Below, one piece after another: positions 20,957-30,237 of a DNA stretch of 64,000 nucleotides. Origin of the DNA: Brevundimonas sp. Root1279 (GTDB lineage Bacteria; Pseudomonadota; Alphaproteobacteria; Caulobacterales; Caulobacteraceae). Made by a program: the position numbers and the translations under genes. Location: positions 110,537-174,536 of the forward strand of contig NZ_LMEB01000004.1 in assembly GCF_001425945.1 (NCBI RefSeq). The letters run 5' to 3'. The first letter of the stretch is position 1; each line of letters starts with the position of its first letter. The notes beneath the pieces are model-generated. The model worked only from the letters and a program-made list of their open reading frames with translations. It did not search any database and was not told where the DNA came from.

Positions 20957-23697
20957 CCTTGGAGGGGAACGCGCCCGTCGTCAGCGTCCGGAACCTCTTT
21001 CACAGGTATCGGGATGTGATGGCGCTCGACGGCGTGACGCTCGACATCCCGGCCCGGAAAATGATCGGGCTGATCGGACCGGACGGCGTCGGCAAGTCGA
21101 CCCTGTTGGCTATCCTGGCAGGGGTGCGAAAGCTTCAGGACGGCGAGGCCCAGGTGCTGGGCGGGGACATCAACGATCCGGGGTTCCGCAACTCGATCGC
21201 GGCGCGGATCGCCTACCTGCCGCAGGGCCTGGGCAAGAACCTTTATCCGACGCTGTCGGTCTACGAGAACATCGACTTCTTCGGCCGGCTGTTCGGCCAG
21301 TCCGCCGCGGAGCGCGCCTGGCGCATCGAGGACCTGCTGTGGAGTACAGACCTGACGCCCTTCCGGGACCGGCCGGCGGGGAAGCTGTCCGGCGGCATGA
21401 AGCAGAAGCTGGGCCTGTGCTGCTCGCTGATCCACGATCCCGACCTGCTGATCCTCGACGAGCCGACGACCGGCGTGGACCCGCTGGCGCGGCGCCAGTT
21501 CTGGGAGTTGATCAATCGGGTGCGCGTGCGCCGACCGCAGATGAGCGTCATGGTCGCCACCGCCTACATGGACGAGGCCGAGGGCTTCGAATGGCTGGTG
21601 GCGATGAACGCCGGCAAGGTCATGGCTACCGGGACGGCCGAGGAGTTGCGCACCCGGACCGGCCAGCCGACGCTGGAGAAGGCCTTCATCCGCCTGCTGC
21701 CCGAGGAGGCCACGCGCGGCCACAAGGAACCGGAGATCACCCCCTGGGTGTCCTCTGAGGGGCCGCCGGCGATCGAGTCCCACGGCCTGACCCAGTGGTT
21801 CGGCGACTTCACCGCGGTCGACCACGTCAACTTCCGCATCGAACAGGGCGAGATCTTCGGGTTTCTTGGTTCCAACGGCTGCGGCAAGACGACGACGATG
21901 AAGATGCTGACCGGCCTCTTGCCCCCCACCGAGGGCGAGGCGTTGCTGTTCGGCAAGCCGGTCAAGGGCGGCGACATCGAGTCCCGCCGTCGCGTCGGCT
22001 TCATGTCACAAGCCTTCTCGCTCTACACCGAACTGACGGTCAGGCAGAACATGATGCTTCACGCGCATCTGTTTGATCTGCCGAAAGAGAAGGGCCTGGC
22101 GCGGGTCGAAGAACTGATCGCGGGCTTCGGCCTTGAGGAGGTCGCCGACACCCTGGCCGAGAGCCTGCCGCTGGGCATCCGACAGCGATTGTCCCTGGCG
22201 GTGGCGGTGTTGCACGAGCCCGAGGTGCTGATCCTCGACGAGCCGACCTCCGGCGTCGACCCCGTCGCCCGCGACGGCTTCTGGGAGTTGCTCATCCGGC
22301 TGTCCCGGGAGAACCGGGTGACCATCTTCCTGTCGACCCACTTCATGAACGAGGCTGAGCGCTGCGACCGGATGTCGATGATGCACCGGGGCAAGGTGCT
22401 GGCGCAGGGCGTGCCCGCGGACCTCGTCGCCGAGCGGGGCGCCGCTGATCTGGAAGAGGCCTTCATCGGCTATCTGGAAGAGGCTGCCGAGGAGCTGGGC
22501 GGCGCGGCCGACGCAGCCAACTCGCCGGTGCCGCCGCCGCCCGAGGACCTGGGCCACTCTGTTCCGCCAGAGGGGTTCAGCCCCGGCCGTGTCTGGGCCT
22601 TCGCGCGGCGCGAGGCGATCGAGTTGCGGCACGACGCCGTGCGCCTGGCCTTCGCCATTGTCGGCCCGCTGCTGCTGATGATCGTGTTCGGCTACGGCAT
22701 CTCGCTGGACGTCGACAAGCTCGCCTTCGCCGTCCTCGACCACGACAACACGCCCGCCAGCCGGGCCTACGCCGACAGCTTCCGAGGCTCGGTATATTTC
22801 GACGAGCGAGCGCCGCTCTACAGCTACGCCGACCGGGATCGGCGCTTGCGCAATGGCGAGCTGCGCTTCGCCGTCGAGATCCCCGGGGGCTTCCAGCGCG
22901 ATCTCCAGCAGGGCCGGGCGCCGACGGTGCAGGTCGACTTCGACGCCGCCGTGCCGTTCCGGGCCGAAACCGCCAAGGGCTATGTCGAAGCCGCGCACAA
23001 GGCGCATGAAGTCGAGCTTCGCCGCCAGCTCGGCCTGCCGCAGGCGCAGACGGCGGTGAACATCAACGCGCGGGCGCTCTACAACCAGGCCTTCCTCAGC
23101 GTTTACGCCATGGTGCCCGGCGACATCATGCTGCTGATCATCCTGATCCCCAGCATGCTCACGGCCCTGGCCGTGGTGCGCGAGAAGGAGCTGGGCTCGA
23201 TCGCCAACTTCTACGCCGCGCCGGCCAGCCGGGCCGAGTTCCTGCTCGGGAAGCAACTGCCCTACGTCGGCGTCGCCCTGATCCAGTTCGTCTCCCTCGT
23301 GGCGCTGGCGGTCTTCCTCTTTGGGGTGCCGATCAAGGGCAGCATCCTGACCCTGGCGGTCGGCGGCCTGCTCTATGTCCTGGCCAGCACCGGCTTCGGC
23401 CTGCTGATCTCGGTCTTCGCGGCGACCCAGACCGCCGCCATCTTCGCCGCGGCCATCATCACCATTCTGCCGGCGGTGCAGTTCTCGGGGATGTTCGTGC
23501 CGGTGTCGTCGCTCACCGGCGGCGCGGCCATCGCCTCCAAGATCTTCCCCTCGACCTATTTCCACGCGGTCAGCGTCGGCACCTTCACCAAGGCGCTCGA
23601 TTTCGCCGCCCTGTGGCCGAACATCCTGATGCTGGCCGTGATCGCGCTGATCTACTTCGCGCTCTCGGTCCTCCTGCTGAAGAAACAGGAGGCATGA
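20953..23697 (+). CDS. rbbA: RbbA-type ABC exporter: two ATPase domains fused to a permease
   Basis: The 914-residue protein carries two nucleotide-binding domains. The first has Walker A GPDGVGKST (about residues 43-51), signature LSGGMKQK and Walker B LLILDEPTTGVDP. The second has GSNGCGKTT near residue 305, a variant signature LPLGIRQR and LILDEPTSGVDP. An ABC-2-type membrane domain of about 350 residues follows, with a large periplasmic loop after the first helix. This matches the size and order of E. coli RbbA (YhiH). It overlaps both neighbours by four bases, implying one coupled operon. The transported substrate is unknown. Confidence 0.9.
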   Translation: MTLEGNAPVVSVRNLFHRYRDVMALDGVTLDIPARKMIGLIGPDGVGKSTLLAILAGVRKLQDGEAQVLGGDINDPGFRNSIAARIAYLPQGLGKNLYPTLSVYENIDFFGRLFGQSAAERAWRIEDLLWSTDLTPFRDRPAGKLSGGMKQKLGLCCSLIHDPDLLILDEPTTGVDPLARRQFWELINRVRVRRPQMSVMVATAYMDEAEGFEWLVAMNAGKVMATGTAEELRTRTGQPTLEKAFIRLLPEEATRGHKEPEITPWVSSEGPPAIESHGLTQWFGDFTAVDHVNFRIEQGEIFGFLGSNGCGKTTTMKMLTGLLPPTEGEALLFGKPVKGGDIESRRRVGFMSQAFSLYTELTVRQNMMLHAHLFDLPKEKGLARVEELIAGFGLEEVADTLAESLPLGIRQRLSLAVAVLHEPEVLILDEPTSGVDPVARDGFWELLIRLSRENRVTIFLSTHFMNEAERCDRMSMMHRGKVLAQGVPADLVAERGAADLEEAFIGYLEEAAEELGGAADAANSPVPPPPEDLGHSVPPEGFSPGRVWAFARREAIELRHDAVRLAFAIVGPLLLMIVFGYGISLDVDKLAFAVLDHDNTPASRAYADSFRGSVYFDERAPLYSYADRDRRLRNGELRFAVEIPGGFQRDLQQGRAPTVQVDFDAAVPFRAETAKGYVEAAHKAHEVELRRQLGLPQAQTAVNINARALYNQAFLSVYAMVPGDIMLLIILIPSMLTALAVVREKELGSIANFYAAPASRAEFLLGKQLPYVGVALIQFVSLVALAVFLFGVPIKGSILTLAVGGLLYVLASTGFGLLISVFAATQTAAIFAAAIITILPAVQFSGMFVPVSSLTGGAAIASKIFPSTYFHAVSVGTFTKALDFAALWPNILMLAVIALIYFALSVLLLKKQEA

Positions 23698-24827
23698 CGG
23701 TGCGCACGCTCGGTCACATCTACCACCTGGGGGTCAAGGAGCTGCGCAGCCTGGCGCGAGATCCGGTGCTGCTGTTCCTGATCGCCTACGTCTTCACCTT
23801 TTCGGTCTACACCCCGGCCAAGAGCGCGGTGATGGATGTGGTCAACGCCTCCATCGCCATCGTCAATGAGGATGACTCGCGCTCCGCCCGGCTGGTCCGC
23901 GAGGCCATGCTGCCGCCGCTGTTCCTGCCCGCAGCCGAGATCGCCTTCGGCGACATCAACCATGTGATGGACCGCGGGCGCTACACCTTCGTCGTCGATA
24001 TCCCGCCGGACTTTGAGCAGGACATCGCCAGCGGCACGCCCCCGCAGGTGCAGATCATCACCGACGCGACTGCCATGAGCCAGGCGGGCCGGGGCCCGTC
24101 CTACATTCAGCAGATCATCGAGCAGACGGTGCGGCCGGAATGGCCCGGTCGGAACGACCCGGCCAACCTGCCCCTGGTCGAGCTGGAGACCCGGGCCCGC
24201 TTCAACCCGAACATGCAGCAGAGCTGGTTCGTGGCCGTGAACCAGGTGATCAACAACATCTCGGTCCTGGCCATCTTCCTGACCGGGGCCGCCGTCTTGC
24301 GCGAACGCGAGCACGGCAACATCGAGCATCTGCTGGTCATGCCGCTGACGCCGCTGGAGCTGATGTCGGCCAAGATCTGGGCGAACGGCATCGTTGTGCT
24401 GCTTGCCGCCATGGCCTCGCTCTTCCTGGTGGTGAAGGGGCTGATCGGGGTGCCCATCGCCGGCTCGATCCCGCTCTTCGCCTTTGGACTGTGCGTCTAT
24501 CTGTTCTCGGTCACCGCGCTGGGCATCATGCTGGCGACGATCGTCAATTCGATGCCCCAGTTCGGGCTGCTCGCCTTCCCCGTCTACATCGTCATGAGCT
24601 TGCTCTCAGGCGGGCAGACGCCGCTCGAGAGCATGCCGGAGCTGCTGCAGAAGATCATGCAGTTCGTGCCCTCGACCCATTTCGTCAGCTTCTCGCAGGC
24701 GGTCCTCTTCCGTGACGCGACGCCCGCGATGGTCTGGCCTGCCCTGTTCAAGATGTTCCTGATCGGCGCCGCCTACAGCGTCTTCACCCTGTCCCGGTTC
24801 AGAAAAATGCTGGCCGCGGCCAAGTGA
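23694..24827 (+). CDS. yhhJ: ABC-2-type permease (YhhJ-like)
   Basis: The 377-residue inner-membrane protein has one N-terminal helix, a periplasmic region of about 150 residues and five or six C-terminal helices with the ABC-2 signature LREREHGNIEHLLVMPLTPLE. It likely pairs with the membrane half of the RbbA-type protein. The start ATG is the one in the ATGA overlap with the upstream stop; a longer frame upstream is a shadow. A 16-base gap separates it from the outer-membrane factor gene. Confidence 0.88.
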   Translation: MTVRTLGHIYHLGVKELRSLARDPVLLFLIAYVFTFSVYTPAKSAVMDVVNASIAIVNEDDSRSARLVREAMLPPLFLPAAEIAFGDINHVMDRGRYTFVVDIPPDFEQDIASGTPPQVQIITDATAMSQAGRGPSYIQQIIEQTVRPEWPGRNDPANLPLVELETRARFNPNMQQSWFVAVNQVINNISVLAIFLTGAAVLREREHGNIEHLLVMPLTPLELMSAKIWANGIVVLLAAMASLFLVVKGLIGVPIAGSIPLFAFGLCVYLFSVTALGIMLATIVNSMPQFGLLAFPVYIVMSLLSGGQTPLESMPELLQKIMQFVPSTHFVSFSQAVLFRDATPAMVWPALFKMFLIGAAYSVFTLSRFRKMLAAAK

Positions 24828-24843
24828 GAAGGAGTCCACGAAG

Positions 24844-26313
24844 ATGAGCCGACTCCATGCCATCGCCGCCTCCGGCCTCCTCGCCGGAATACTGGCTGTC
24901 TCAGCCTGCAAGACCGTGGGGCCCGATTATATGCGCCCCGAGGTCGAACTGCCGGCGACCTATCGCGACCAGCCGGCTCAGAGCGCCGACTCGCTCGCCG
25001 ACCTGCCCTGGTGGGCGGTGTTCGACGATCCGGTGCTGCAGGACCTGATCGGGCGCAGCCTGGCCAACAACCCCCGAATCGACGTCGCCGTCGCCCGCAT
25101 CGCCCAGGCCCGCGCTCTGGTCGGTGTCTCCGCCTCGCAGAGCAGTCCGCAACTGGGCTACGGCGCCGATGCGGGCGCCCAGTCGGGCTTCACCCCGGTG
25201 GACGTCGGCGACCCCGAGACCGTCACCTTCGGCAGCGTCGGCGCCGCCTTGGACTTCGCCTGGGAGTTCGACCTGTGGGGTCGCATCCGCCGCTCGAACG
25301 AGGCGGCCGTCGCCAACCTGATGCAGCAGGAGGAGAACCGCGCCGGCATCCTGCTGACCCTGACCAGCGATGTGGCCGAAGGCTATTTCCGCCTGCTGTC
25401 GCTCGACCGCGAGATCGCGATCGCCGAGGAGAGCACCCGGGCGTTCGGCGCGACCTACGACATGTTCAATCAGCGCTACGAGGCCGGCCGCGACAGCCGC
25501 CTGCCGGTCGAGCGCACGCGGGCGCACCGCGAGGCCTCTGAGGCCCGCATCGCCGAGCTTCGTCGCCAGGTGGCGGTGCAGGAGAATGCGCTCAGCGTCC
25601 TGATTGGCGCGCCGCCGGGACCGATCCCGCGCGGCAAACCCCTGGTCGAACAGTCGCTGCCCGCCACGCCCATCGGCGCCACCACGGACCTGCTGCAGCG
25701 CCGACCCGACATCCGCGCGGCGGAGCAGGGCATGGTGCGGGCCAACGCCGAGGTCGGCATGGCCGTCGCCGAGAAATTCCCTCGCATCGGTCTCTCGGCC
25801 GTGGCGGGCCTGCTGGGCGTCACCGTCGACGGCGGCGACTCGGGCGGATTCGGCGTCGGTTCGTTCGGCCTCGGTCTCGCCGGCCCGATCTTCGACGGCG
25901 GGCGCCTCGATGAGATCTACAACAACCGCAAGGCCTTCTGGGATGAGAGCGTGGCCGACTACCGGCGTCTGATCCTCGTCGCCCTCGGTGAGACAGCCGA
26001 CGCCCTGGCCGCGCAGCGCAACCTGGCCGATCGCCGGGCAGCCCTTGAGCGGCAGGTGGCCTCGCTTCGGAGCGCGGTCGAACTGGCCGACATCCGTTAC
26101 GACGAAGGCCGAGCGACCTATTTCGAGGTCCTCGAAGCCCAGCAGCAACTCTATCCGGCCGAGGCCGCCCTGGCCCAGACCCAGCGCGACCAGTTGATCG
26201 CCGTCGTCAATCTCTACAAGGCCCTGGGAGGCGGCTGGCGGTTGACGCCCGACCAATGGCGCGGCCCCGACGTGGCCGTAGCGACAGGAGCGCCCGATGG
26301 CCTCTCCGACTGA
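24844..26313 (+). CDS. Outer-membrane efflux lipoprotein, NodT/OprM family
   Basis: The 489-residue protein has a lipoprotein signal ending LAVSAC (Cys22), then KTVGPDYMRPEVELP, typical of NodT-type trimeric outer-membrane channels. Two outer-membrane efflux repeats follow (about residues 60-250 and 270-460). WWAVFDDPVLQDLI and LLQRRPDIRAAEQ are hallmark segments. It starts 16 bases after the permease with AGAAGGAG upstream. It completes a tripartite exporter from inner to outer membrane. Its 3' end overlaps the DUF3141 gene by 17 bases, which ties export to the metabolic genes. Confidence 0.92.
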   Translation: MSRLHAIAASGLLAGILAVSACKTVGPDYMRPEVELPATYRDQPAQSADSLADLPWWAVFDDPVLQDLIGRSLANNPRIDVAVARIAQARALVGVSASQSSPQLGYGADAGAQSGFTPVDVGDPETVTFGSVGAALDFAWEFDLWGRIRRSNEAAVANLMQQEENRAGILLTLTSDVAEGYFRLLSLDREIAIAEESTRAFGATYDMFNQRYEAGRDSRLPVERTRAHREASEARIAELRRQVAVQENALSVLIGAPPGPIPRGKPLVEQSLPATPIGATTDLLQRRPDIRAAEQGMVRANAEVGMAVAEKFPRIGLSAVAGLLGVTVDGGDSGGFGVGSFGLGLAGPIFDGGRLDEIYNNRKAFWDESVADYRRLILVALGETADALAAQRNLADRRAALERQVASLRSAVELADIRYDEGRATYFEVLEAQQQLYPAEAALAQTQRDQLIAVVNLYKALGGGWRLTPDQWRGPDVAVATGAPDGLSD

Positions 26314-28459
26314 CCTCGGACCCGCCCACGTCTATTGGGTGGACGCCGTCCAGCGCTCACTGCTGTTCCTCGACGTGCTGCGTCGGCGCGGGAACGACTA
26401 CTACGAGCACCGCGACGCCCTGGCGCCGCACGTTCTGGATTTCGACACCACCCTGATCCGCGACGGACGCACCCTTCCTCGGCCGGTCAACTACGTCCTG
26501 GTCCGCATCGAGCCGGCTGCTGGGACCGAGATCGACCGCGCCAAGCCCCCGGTGGTCGTCATCGATCCGCGCGCCGGCCACGGCCCCGGTATCGGCGGCA
26601 TGAAGCAAGACAGCGAGATCGGCGTCGCGCTCGCCGCCGGCCACCCAGCCTATTTCATCGGCTTCCTGCCGGATCCGCATCCGGGCCAGACCATCGAGGA
26701 CGTCTGGAACGCCGAGGCGGCGATGATCCAGGACGTGATCGACCTGCATCCCGAGGCCGACGGCAAGCCGATCGTCATCGCCAACTGCCAGGCCGGCTGG
26801 CAGACGATGATCATGGCGGCGACCCGGCCTGAGTTGTGCGGCCCGATCGTCCTGGCCGGCTCGCCGCTGTCCTATTGGGCTGGGGCGCGGGGCCTGGCGC
26901 CGATGCGCTACCTCGGCGGCATGCTCGGCGGGGTATGGACGACCGCGCTGGCCGGCGATCTCGGCGCCGGGACCTTCGACGGCGCGAACCTGGTGCGCAA
27001 TTTCGAGGCGATGAACCCTGCCAACACCCTCTTCGACAAGCCCTACAACGTCTATTCCAAGGTCGACACCGAGGCGGACCGCTTCCTCGAGTTCGAGACC
27101 TGGTGGGGCAGCCCGGTGCTGCTCAACGCCGAGGAGATGGTCTGGATCGCCGAGAACCTGTTCGTCGGCAATCGGCTGACCTCGGGCCAGATCCGCACCC
27201 GCGACGGCCTCGCCGTCGATCTGCGCGCCATCCAGTCGCCGATCATCGTCTTCTGCTCCTGGGGCGACGACATCACCCCGCCACAGCAGGCCCTAGGCTG
27301 GATTACGGACCTCTACGCCGACGACGAGGCTCTGGTCGCGAACGGCCAGACCCTCGTCTACTGCCTGCACCAGACGATCGGCCACCTCGGCATCTTCGTC
27401 TCGGGAAAGGTCGCGGCGCGGGAGCACAGCGAGTTCGTTTCCTGCATGGGCATGATCGAGCTGATGCCGCCGGGGCTCTACGAGGCGGTGATCACCGAGG
27501 CCCCCGAGGACTCGTCGAACCCCGAACTGATCGACGGCCGTTACCTGTTCCGGCTCGAGCCTCGGACCCTTGAGGACCTGCGCGCCCTGGGCTGCGGAGA
27601 GCGCAGCGACGAGCCGCGCTTCGAGGCGGTGGCGAAGGCTTCGGACATCAATCTCGGCCTCTACCGGACGGCGCTTCAGCCGGCGGTGCGGACGATGGCC
27701 TCGCCGGTCGCGGCGGAGGCGATGCGGGAGCTCCACCCGAACCGGCTGCGCTTCTCGATCTTCTCGGACCGCAATCCGTTCATGCCCTCGCTCGGCCGCC
27801 TGGCCGAACAGGCGCGCAACGACCGCCGGCCAGTCGCGGCGGATAATCCCTTCATGGCCTGGGAGCGGGCCATGGCGCACTGGACCTCCGCCAACCTCCA
27901 AGCCTGGGGCAAGGCGCGCGACGCAGCCACCGAGGCCGCCTTCCTGGCCGTCTATGGCTCGCCAGCCGTGCAGGCGACGGTCGGCGCGGGCGTTCAACCG
28001 CCGCCGGCGGCCGCCCGCATGCCCCGGGACGTCGCGCAGGAACGCCGGCAGGCGCAGGAGCGCGCGACGCTGGAAACCCGCTTCGAGAACGGCGGCCCCG
28101 CCGAGGCCGCGGTGCGTGCGCTTCTCTATGTCGGGGACGCCAACGGAGCGGCTGACGAGCGCGCCTTCACTCTGTTGCGGACTCTTCCGGCCGCGCGGTC
28201 GCGAAAGCGCACGCGGGCCGAACTCCGCAGTCTGGTGGCGGAGCAGCATCGCTTGCTCGACCTTGAGGAGGAGCGCGCCATCCTGGCCATCCCCGGGCTG
28301 CTGCCACCGACCCCGGAAGAACGGCGGCAGATCCTTGAGGCTTTGCACGAGGTGATCGAGGCGCCGGGCGAGCCTTCGCCCGAGGTCGCCGAGCGGTTGG
28401 ACCGCATCGACGCCCTGTTCGAGACGCGCGAGCGGTCGCTTGGAGACTACCATGCCTGA
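26297..28459 (+). CDS. DUF3141-type alpha/beta hydrolase related to PHA synthases
   Basis: The 720-residue cytosolic protein has an alpha/beta-hydrolase half (about residues 60-400). The nucleophile elbow IANCQAGWQ has Cys164 where esterases have Ser, as in polyhydroxyalkanoate synthases. A candidate acid lies in FCSWGDDITPP and a candidate His in TIGHLGIFVSG. The C-terminal half is helical and charged. AGGAG lies 6 bases before the ATG. Genes of this family are known to sit beside phosphotransacetylase, acetate kinase and fabI paralogues, as here, but the reaction is not established. It overlaps the genes on both sides. Confidence 0.8.
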   Translation: MASPTDLGPAHVYWVDAVQRSLLFLDVLRRRGNDYYEHRDALAPHVLDFDTTLIRDGRTLPRPVNYVLVRIEPAAGTEIDRAKPPVVVIDPRAGHGPGIGGMKQDSEIGVALAAGHPAYFIGFLPDPHPGQTIEDVWNAEAAMIQDVIDLHPEADGKPIVIANCQAGWQTMIMAATRPELCGPIVLAGSPLSYWAGARGLAPMRYLGGMLGGVWTTALAGDLGAGTFDGANLVRNFEAMNPANTLFDKPYNVYSKVDTEADRFLEFETWWGSPVLLNAEEMVWIAENLFVGNRLTSGQIRTRDGLAVDLRAIQSPIIVFCSWGDDITPPQQALGWITDLYADDEALVANGQTLVYCLHQTIGHLGIFVSGKVAAREHSEFVSCMGMIELMPPGLYEAVITEAPEDSSNPELIDGRYLFRLEPRTLEDLRALGCGERSDEPRFEAVAKASDINLGLYRTALQPAVRTMASPVAAEAMRELHPNRLRFSIFSDRNPFMPSLGRLAEQARNDRRPVAADNPFMAWERAMAHWTSANLQAWGKARDAATEAAFLAVYGSPAVQATVGAGVQPPPAAARMPRDVAQERRQAQERATLETRFENGGPAEAAVRALLYVGDANGAADERAFTLLRTLPAARSRKRTRAELRSLVAEQHRLLDLEEERAILAIPGLLPPTPEERRQILEALHEVIEAPGEPSPEVAERLDRIDALFETRERSLGDYHA

Positions 28460-29441
28460 GCTCGCCGAAGCCCTGGCCGCCGCCGCCGTCACGGATGGAC
28501 GCCCGCATCAGAATTTCGAACGCCTGCTGGCGCGCGCGCGGGAGCAGCGACCCCTCGTCACGGCCGTGGCCCACCCCTGCGATCATGTCTCGCTGGACAG
28601 CGCGATCGAGGCGGCGCGGCTCGGCCTGATTGAACCGATCCTCGTCGGCCCGATCGCCCGGATCAAGGAGGTGGCGAGGGCCGGTGAGCTCGACATCTCG
28701 CCGTTCGAGTTGGTCGACGCAGCCCACAGCCACGAAAGCGCCGCCAAGGCGGTGGAGCTGGTCCGCGCCGGTCGCGCCGAGGCGGTCATGAAGGGCAGCC
28801 TGCACACCGACGAGGTCATGGCCGCGGTCGTGGCGCGGGAGACCGGCCTGCGCACCGGCCGACGCGTCAGCCACTGCTTCGTCATGGACGTCCCGGGACA
28901 TCCCCACCCGCTGGTGGTGACGGACGCCGCGGTGAACATCGCCCCGACGCTCGAGGACAAGATCGACATCGTCCAGAACGCCATCGACATGACCCGGGTG
29001 CTGCTTCCGGGCGAAGGGGACGACCGGGTGCGGGTGGCCATCCTCAGCGCCATGGAGACGGTCAATCCCAAGGTGCTGTCGACCCTGGAGGCGGCGGCGC
29101 TGTGCAAGATGGCCGACCGGGGACAGATAACGGGGGCGGTGCTGGAAGGCCCGCTCGCGCTCGACAACGCCATTAGCCCGGAGGCGGCGGCCATCAAGGG
29201 CATCGTCTCGCCCGTGGCCGGTCACGCCAACGTCCTGGTGGTGCCGGACCTGGAGGCCGGCAACATGCTGGCCAAATGCATGTCCTTCCTGTCGGGCGCA
29301 GACGCCGCCGGGATCGTGCTCGGGGCGCGGGCGCCGATCATCCTGACCAGCCGCGCCGACGCCAAGCTGACACGCCTGGCCTCCTGCGCCATCGCCTCTT
29401 TGCTCGGCGCCGCCCGGCGCGCCTCGGTCGCGATCGTCTGA
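28452..29441 (+). CDS. pta: Phosphate acetyl/butyryltransferase
   Basis: It should convert acetyl-CoA and phosphate to acetyl-phosphate for the downstream acetate kinase. The 329-residue protein is a single PTA/PTB domain (VAHPCDHVSLDSAIEAARLGLI, VMKGSLHTDEVM, GRRVSHCFVMDVPGHPHPL, EGPLALDNAIS). It lacks the MaoC-like hydratase domain found in longer homologues. The start MPEL is preferred because GGAG precedes it and it overlaps the DUF3141 stop by eight bases; a TTG four codons upstream is possible. A butyryl or other short acyl substrate cannot be excluded. Confidence 0.88.
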   Translation: MPELAEALAAAAVTDGRPHQNFERLLARAREQRPLVTAVAHPCDHVSLDSAIEAARLGLIEPILVGPIARIKEVARAGELDISPFELVDAAHSHESAAKAVELVRAGRAEAVMKGSLHTDEVMAAVVARETGLRTGRRVSHCFVMDVPGHPHPLVVTDAAVNIAPTLEDKIDIVQNAIDMTRVLLPGEGDDRVRVAILSAMETVNPKVLSTLEAAALCKMADRGQITGAVLEGPLALDNAISPEAAAIKGIVSPVAGHANVLVVPDLEAGNMLAKCMSFLSGADAAGIVLGARAPIILTSRADAKLTRLASCAIASLLGAARRASVAIV

Positions 29442-29453
29442 GGGGGAGGGGAC

Positions 29454-30221
29454 ATGGAGCCGATCCTATCCGGTCGCCGCGCCCTGGTCGTCGGCGTCGC
29501 CAACGAACACTCCATCGCCTACGGCTGCGCCCACGCCTTCCGTCAGGCTGGCGCGGACCTGGCGATCACCTGGCTCAACGACAAGGCCCGTCCTCACGTC
29601 GAGCCGCTGGCCCAGGCGCTGGGGGCCGAGATCACGGGGCCGCTCGACGTCTCCGAACCAGGTCAACTCGAGGCGATCTTCGAGAAGGTGCGCGACCGCT
29701 GGGGCCGTCTCGACATCCTCGTCCACTCCATCGCCTTCGCCCCGAAGGAGGATCTCCAGGGCGGCCTGCTGGACTGCTCGGCCGACGGTTTCGCCAAGGC
29801 CATGGACGTGTCCTGCCACTCCTTCGTGCGGATGGCCCGACTGGCCGCGCCGCTGATGACCGAGGGCGGGACCATGTTCGCCATGAGCTACTACGGCGCC
29901 GCCCGGGTCGTGCCGAACTACAACGTCATGGGGCCGGTGAAGGCAGCGCTGGAGGCGGCTTGCCGCTACCTGGCCTATGAGCTGGGGCCGTCCGGGATCC
30001 GGGTCCATGCCATCTCGCCGGGGCCGCTGAAGACCCGCGCGGCGTCCGGGCTCAAGGACTTCGAGCTTATGTTGAATGCGGCCGCCGAGAAGGCGCCTTT
30101 GGGCGAACTGGTCGACATCGACGACGTCGGATTCGCCTGCGCCTACCTCGCCACCGACTTCGCCCGGCGGATCACCGGCGGGACCATCTATGTCGACGGC
30201 GGCGCCAACGTCGTCGGCTGA
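29454..30221 (+). CDS. fabI: Enoyl-ACP reductase paralogue (FabI-type SDR)
   Basis: The 255-residue short-chain dehydrogenase shows FabI features: an N-terminal nucleotide site GVANEHSIAYG, the SIAFAPKE strand, catalytic Tyr and Lys in YNVMGPVKAALEA (Tyr-x6-Lys) and the C-terminal ISPGPLKTRAASG and GGTIYVDGGANVVG. FabI reduces enoyl-ACP in fatty acid elongation with NAD(P)H. Its position between pta and ackA suggests a specialised copy, not the housekeeping enzyme, perhaps acting in redox balance under low oxygen (inference). It begins 12 bases after pta with GAGGGGGAGGGG upstream. Confidence 0.85.
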   Translation: MEPILSGRRALVVGVANEHSIAYGCAHAFRQAGADLAITWLNDKARPHVEPLAQALGAEITGPLDVSEPGQLEAIFEKVRDRWGRLDILVHSIAFAPKEDLQGGLLDCSADGFAKAMDVSCHSFVRMARLAAPLMTEGGTMFAMSYYGAARVVPNYNVMGPVKAALEAACRYLAYELGPSGIRVHAISPGPLKTRAASGLKDFELMLNAAAEKAPLGELVDIDDVGFACAYLATDFARRITGGTIYVDGGANVVG

Positions 30222-30237
30222 ATCGCGGAGGATCGCC

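Noticed and set aside
16570..26313. RTX protein plus the downstream adaptor, ABC and outer-membrane genes as one type I secretion system
   Set aside because: The ABC protein is an RbbA/ABC-2-type fusion, not a HlyB-type exporter, and the adaptor is of the short YhiI class. Adjacency alone is weak.
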